From Oscillospiraceae bacterium (GTDB lineage Bacteria > Bacillota_A > Clostridia > Oscillospirales > Ruminococcaceae): a DNA stretch of 6,700 bases. Within the stretch, counting starts at the first letter, position 1; each line of letters starts with the position of its first letter. Made by a program: the position numbers and the translations under genes. Location: the NCBI GenBank assembly GCA_017523995.1, contig JAFWUX010000069.1, positions 1 through 6,700 of the forward strand. Direction: 5' to 3'. The notes below the pieces were generated by a model that was not told the DNA's origin, searched no databases, and saw nothing but the letters and a program-made list of their open reading frames with translations. Below, one piece after another: positions 5,570 through 6,700 of the stretch.

Positions 5570-6235
5570 ATGATTATACTCAAAAACATCAAAAAAGTCT
5601 ATAACCCGAAGAAAGCAAATGCATTTGAAGCATTACACGATGTCTCGCTTACCATTGAGGACGGCGAGCTCGTAGCAGTAATCGGAACATCCGGTGCAGG
5701 TAAATCAACGCTGCTGCATATTCTCGCCTGCATTGATTCCTATGAGAAAGGAGAATACAAGATTGACGGCTTCTCCACGATAAATCTTTCAGAGCGCAGA
5801 TCGGCACAGCTCCGCAACGAAAAAATTGGCATGGTAATGCAGGATTTTGCTCTGGTAGAGGATTTTTCTGCGTTGGAAAATGTGTTGCTTCCGCTTGAAT
5901 TTGCAAAGCGAAAAAAGCCGAACAGAAAATTAGTCGCAATGAATGCACTAAAATCGGTCGGTATGGAGGAATATGCGAAAAAGCCGGTCAATAAGCTTTC
6001 AGGCGGACAAAAGCAGCGTGTTGCCATCGCAAGGGCAATCGTCAATGAACCGTCAATCATTCTCGCAGATGAGCCGACCGGCGCGCTCGATTCCAAAACA
6101 GCAGCGGAAATCATGGGCGTATTCCGGGAGCTTCATACGCAAGGCAAAACGGTTATTATCGTCACGCATGATATGAGCATTGCACAGCAATGCGGGCGCA
6201 TCATTGAAATTTCCGACGGTAATTTGATTCCATAA
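5570..6235 (+). CDS. ABC transporter ATP-binding protein, MacB/LolD type
   Basis: The 221-residue length is normal for LolD/MacB/FtsE-class ATPases. All motifs are present in order: Walker [10 protein letters not shown] (39-47), Q-loop Gln91 in MVMQDF, signature LSGGQ (143-147), Walker B IILADE with catalytic Glu168, D-loop GALD (171-174) and switch His200 in VTHD. It should hydrolyse ATP as a dimer beneath the two permeases. GGAGG at 5558-5562, about eight bases before the ATG, sets the start. Base composition differs from its neighbours: my hand count gives 22 G/C in 5571-5640 (31%) against 37 in 70 bases sampled from the first permease (53%). The ATPase may therefore have a separate history, or the permeases may be the younger, faster-changing part. 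It ends just before a strong terminator and is the last gene of the exporter operon. Confidence 0.95.
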   Translation: MIILKNIKKVYNPKKANAFEALHDVSLTIEDGELVAVIGTSGAGKSTLLHILACIDSYEKGEYKIDGFSTINLSERRSAQLRNEKIGMVMQDFALVEDFSALENVLLPLEFAKRKKPNRKLVAMNALKSVGMEEYAKKPVNKLSGGQKQRVAIARAIVNEPSIILADEPTGALDSKTAAEIMGVFRELHTQGKTVIIVTHDMSIAQQCGRIIEISDGNLIP

Positions 6236-6239
6236 AGAA

Positions 6240-6280
6240 AACCTGTGCTGACAGCTATGTCTATCAGCACAGGTTCCTTT
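6240..6280 (+). terminator. Rho-independent terminator of the ABC exporter operon
   Basis: AACCTGTGCTGA (6240-6251) pairs perfectly over 12 bases with TCAGCACAGGTT (6264-6275) across a 12-base loop and is followed by CCTTTT. It begins four bases after the ATPase stop. The long stem preceded by AAAG-rich sequence could also slow transcription coming the other way. Confidence 0.85.
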
Positions 6281-6349
6281 TAATATTCTATCTTGTCATT
6301 TGAGGGATCTTTTCTATAACTGTAACTATATTATATTTTATGATCCTTG

Positions 6350-6700
6350 ATGAAATGTGGGAGTATAGATATTTCTGGAAATAGCTGCTTTGGCGTTACT
6401 CTCCATTTGTACAGTCTACAGGTTCAGAAACTCTGTGATACCGTTCACGTTGCTCGCTCGGCTTACTATAAGTGGATGCACCGGGCACCGAGCCATAGTC
6501 AGCAGATCAATGAACAGCTCGTAGAGTGGATCAAACAGCACTACGAAGAACGTAATGGCATCTTAGGATATCGTCAGATGACGGTCGTGATCAACCGTGA
6601 GCATGACGTACATTACAACAAAAAGCGGATTTACAGATTGATGCAGACACTACATCTGAAATCTTGCACCCGCGTCAAAAAGAAGACATATATCCAATCA
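6350..6700 (+). CDS. IS3-family (IS150-like) OrfB transposase, amino-terminal part, runs off the window
   Basis: The open frame continues past the window edge, giving 117 residues here. Residues 24-41 (VQKLCDTVHVARSAYYKW) are the helix-turn-helix that opens IS3-type OrfB proteins. Residues 70-104 (from GILGYRQMTVVINREH through NKKRIYRLMQTLHL) are the HTH_21 segment, followed by the basic KSCTRVKKK; this closely resembles IS150 OrfB. The DDE catalytic core would lie beyond the window. ATG 6350 is the first in frame after a stop at 6341 but has no ribosome binding site. The first 20 or so residues do not look like OrfB, so this is probably not the native start. IS3 OrfB is normally made by frameshift from an upstream orfA of about 300 bases. 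None fits between the terminator at 6275 and this frame, so the element looks 5'-truncated. Confidence 0.8.
   Translation, partial: MKCGSIDISGNSCFGVTLHLYSLQVQKLCDTVHVARSAYYKWMHRAPSHSQQINEQLVEWIKQHYEERNGILGYRQMTVVINREHDVHYNKKRIYRLMQTLHLKSCTRVKKKTYIQS

Overview
The window looks like chromosomal or mobile-element DNA from a Clostridia-type Firmicute, probably Ruminococcus/Oscillospiraceae-like. The evidence is strong AGGAGG-type ribosome binding sites, mixed base composition near 50% GC in most genes, an ECF sigma factor with TGAAAC-like promoters, and a plasmid-segregation remnant that resembles ParM/ParR-like pairs of gut Firmicutes. The taxon is inferred from style and protein flavour, not from a database match.

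Left part (1-1090), accessory DNA. Bases 1-139 can fold on the plus strand into a compact pseudoknotted RNA of the kind seen in transposon-encoded omega RNAs (IscB/HEARO or TnpB). Beyond it, on the minus strand, lies a decayed ParMR-like segregation operon. It has a promoter with two 11-bp direct repeats, a ParM-like actin ATPase cut down to its first 21 residues, an intact ParR-like partner, and possibly a third small gene.

Centre (1092-6275), a complete regulated transporter unit. On the minus strand, an ECF sigma factor (start 2697) is followed after one base by a single-pass membrane protein that is very likely its anti-sigma factor, then by a rho-independent terminator. Divergently on the plus strand are two FtsX/MacB-type permeases and a MacB/LolD-type ATPase, ending at a strong hairpin terminator. 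The 169-bp intergenic space holds two back-to-back promoters with matching ECF-like -35 and -10 elements and a shared 9-bp inverted repeat. The simplest reading is that the sigma factor, held by the membrane protein until an envelope signal arrives, turns on its own operon and the exporter together. The layout recalls B. subtilis sigY-yxlCDEFG, where an ECF sigma operon also contains an ABC transporter, but the regulator here differs.

Right end (6350-6700), the amino-terminal part of an IS3-family (IS150-like) OrfB transposase that runs off the window. No orfA is visible before it, so the insertion sequence seems 5'-truncated. Mobile DNA thus flanks both sides of the sigma/ABC unit.
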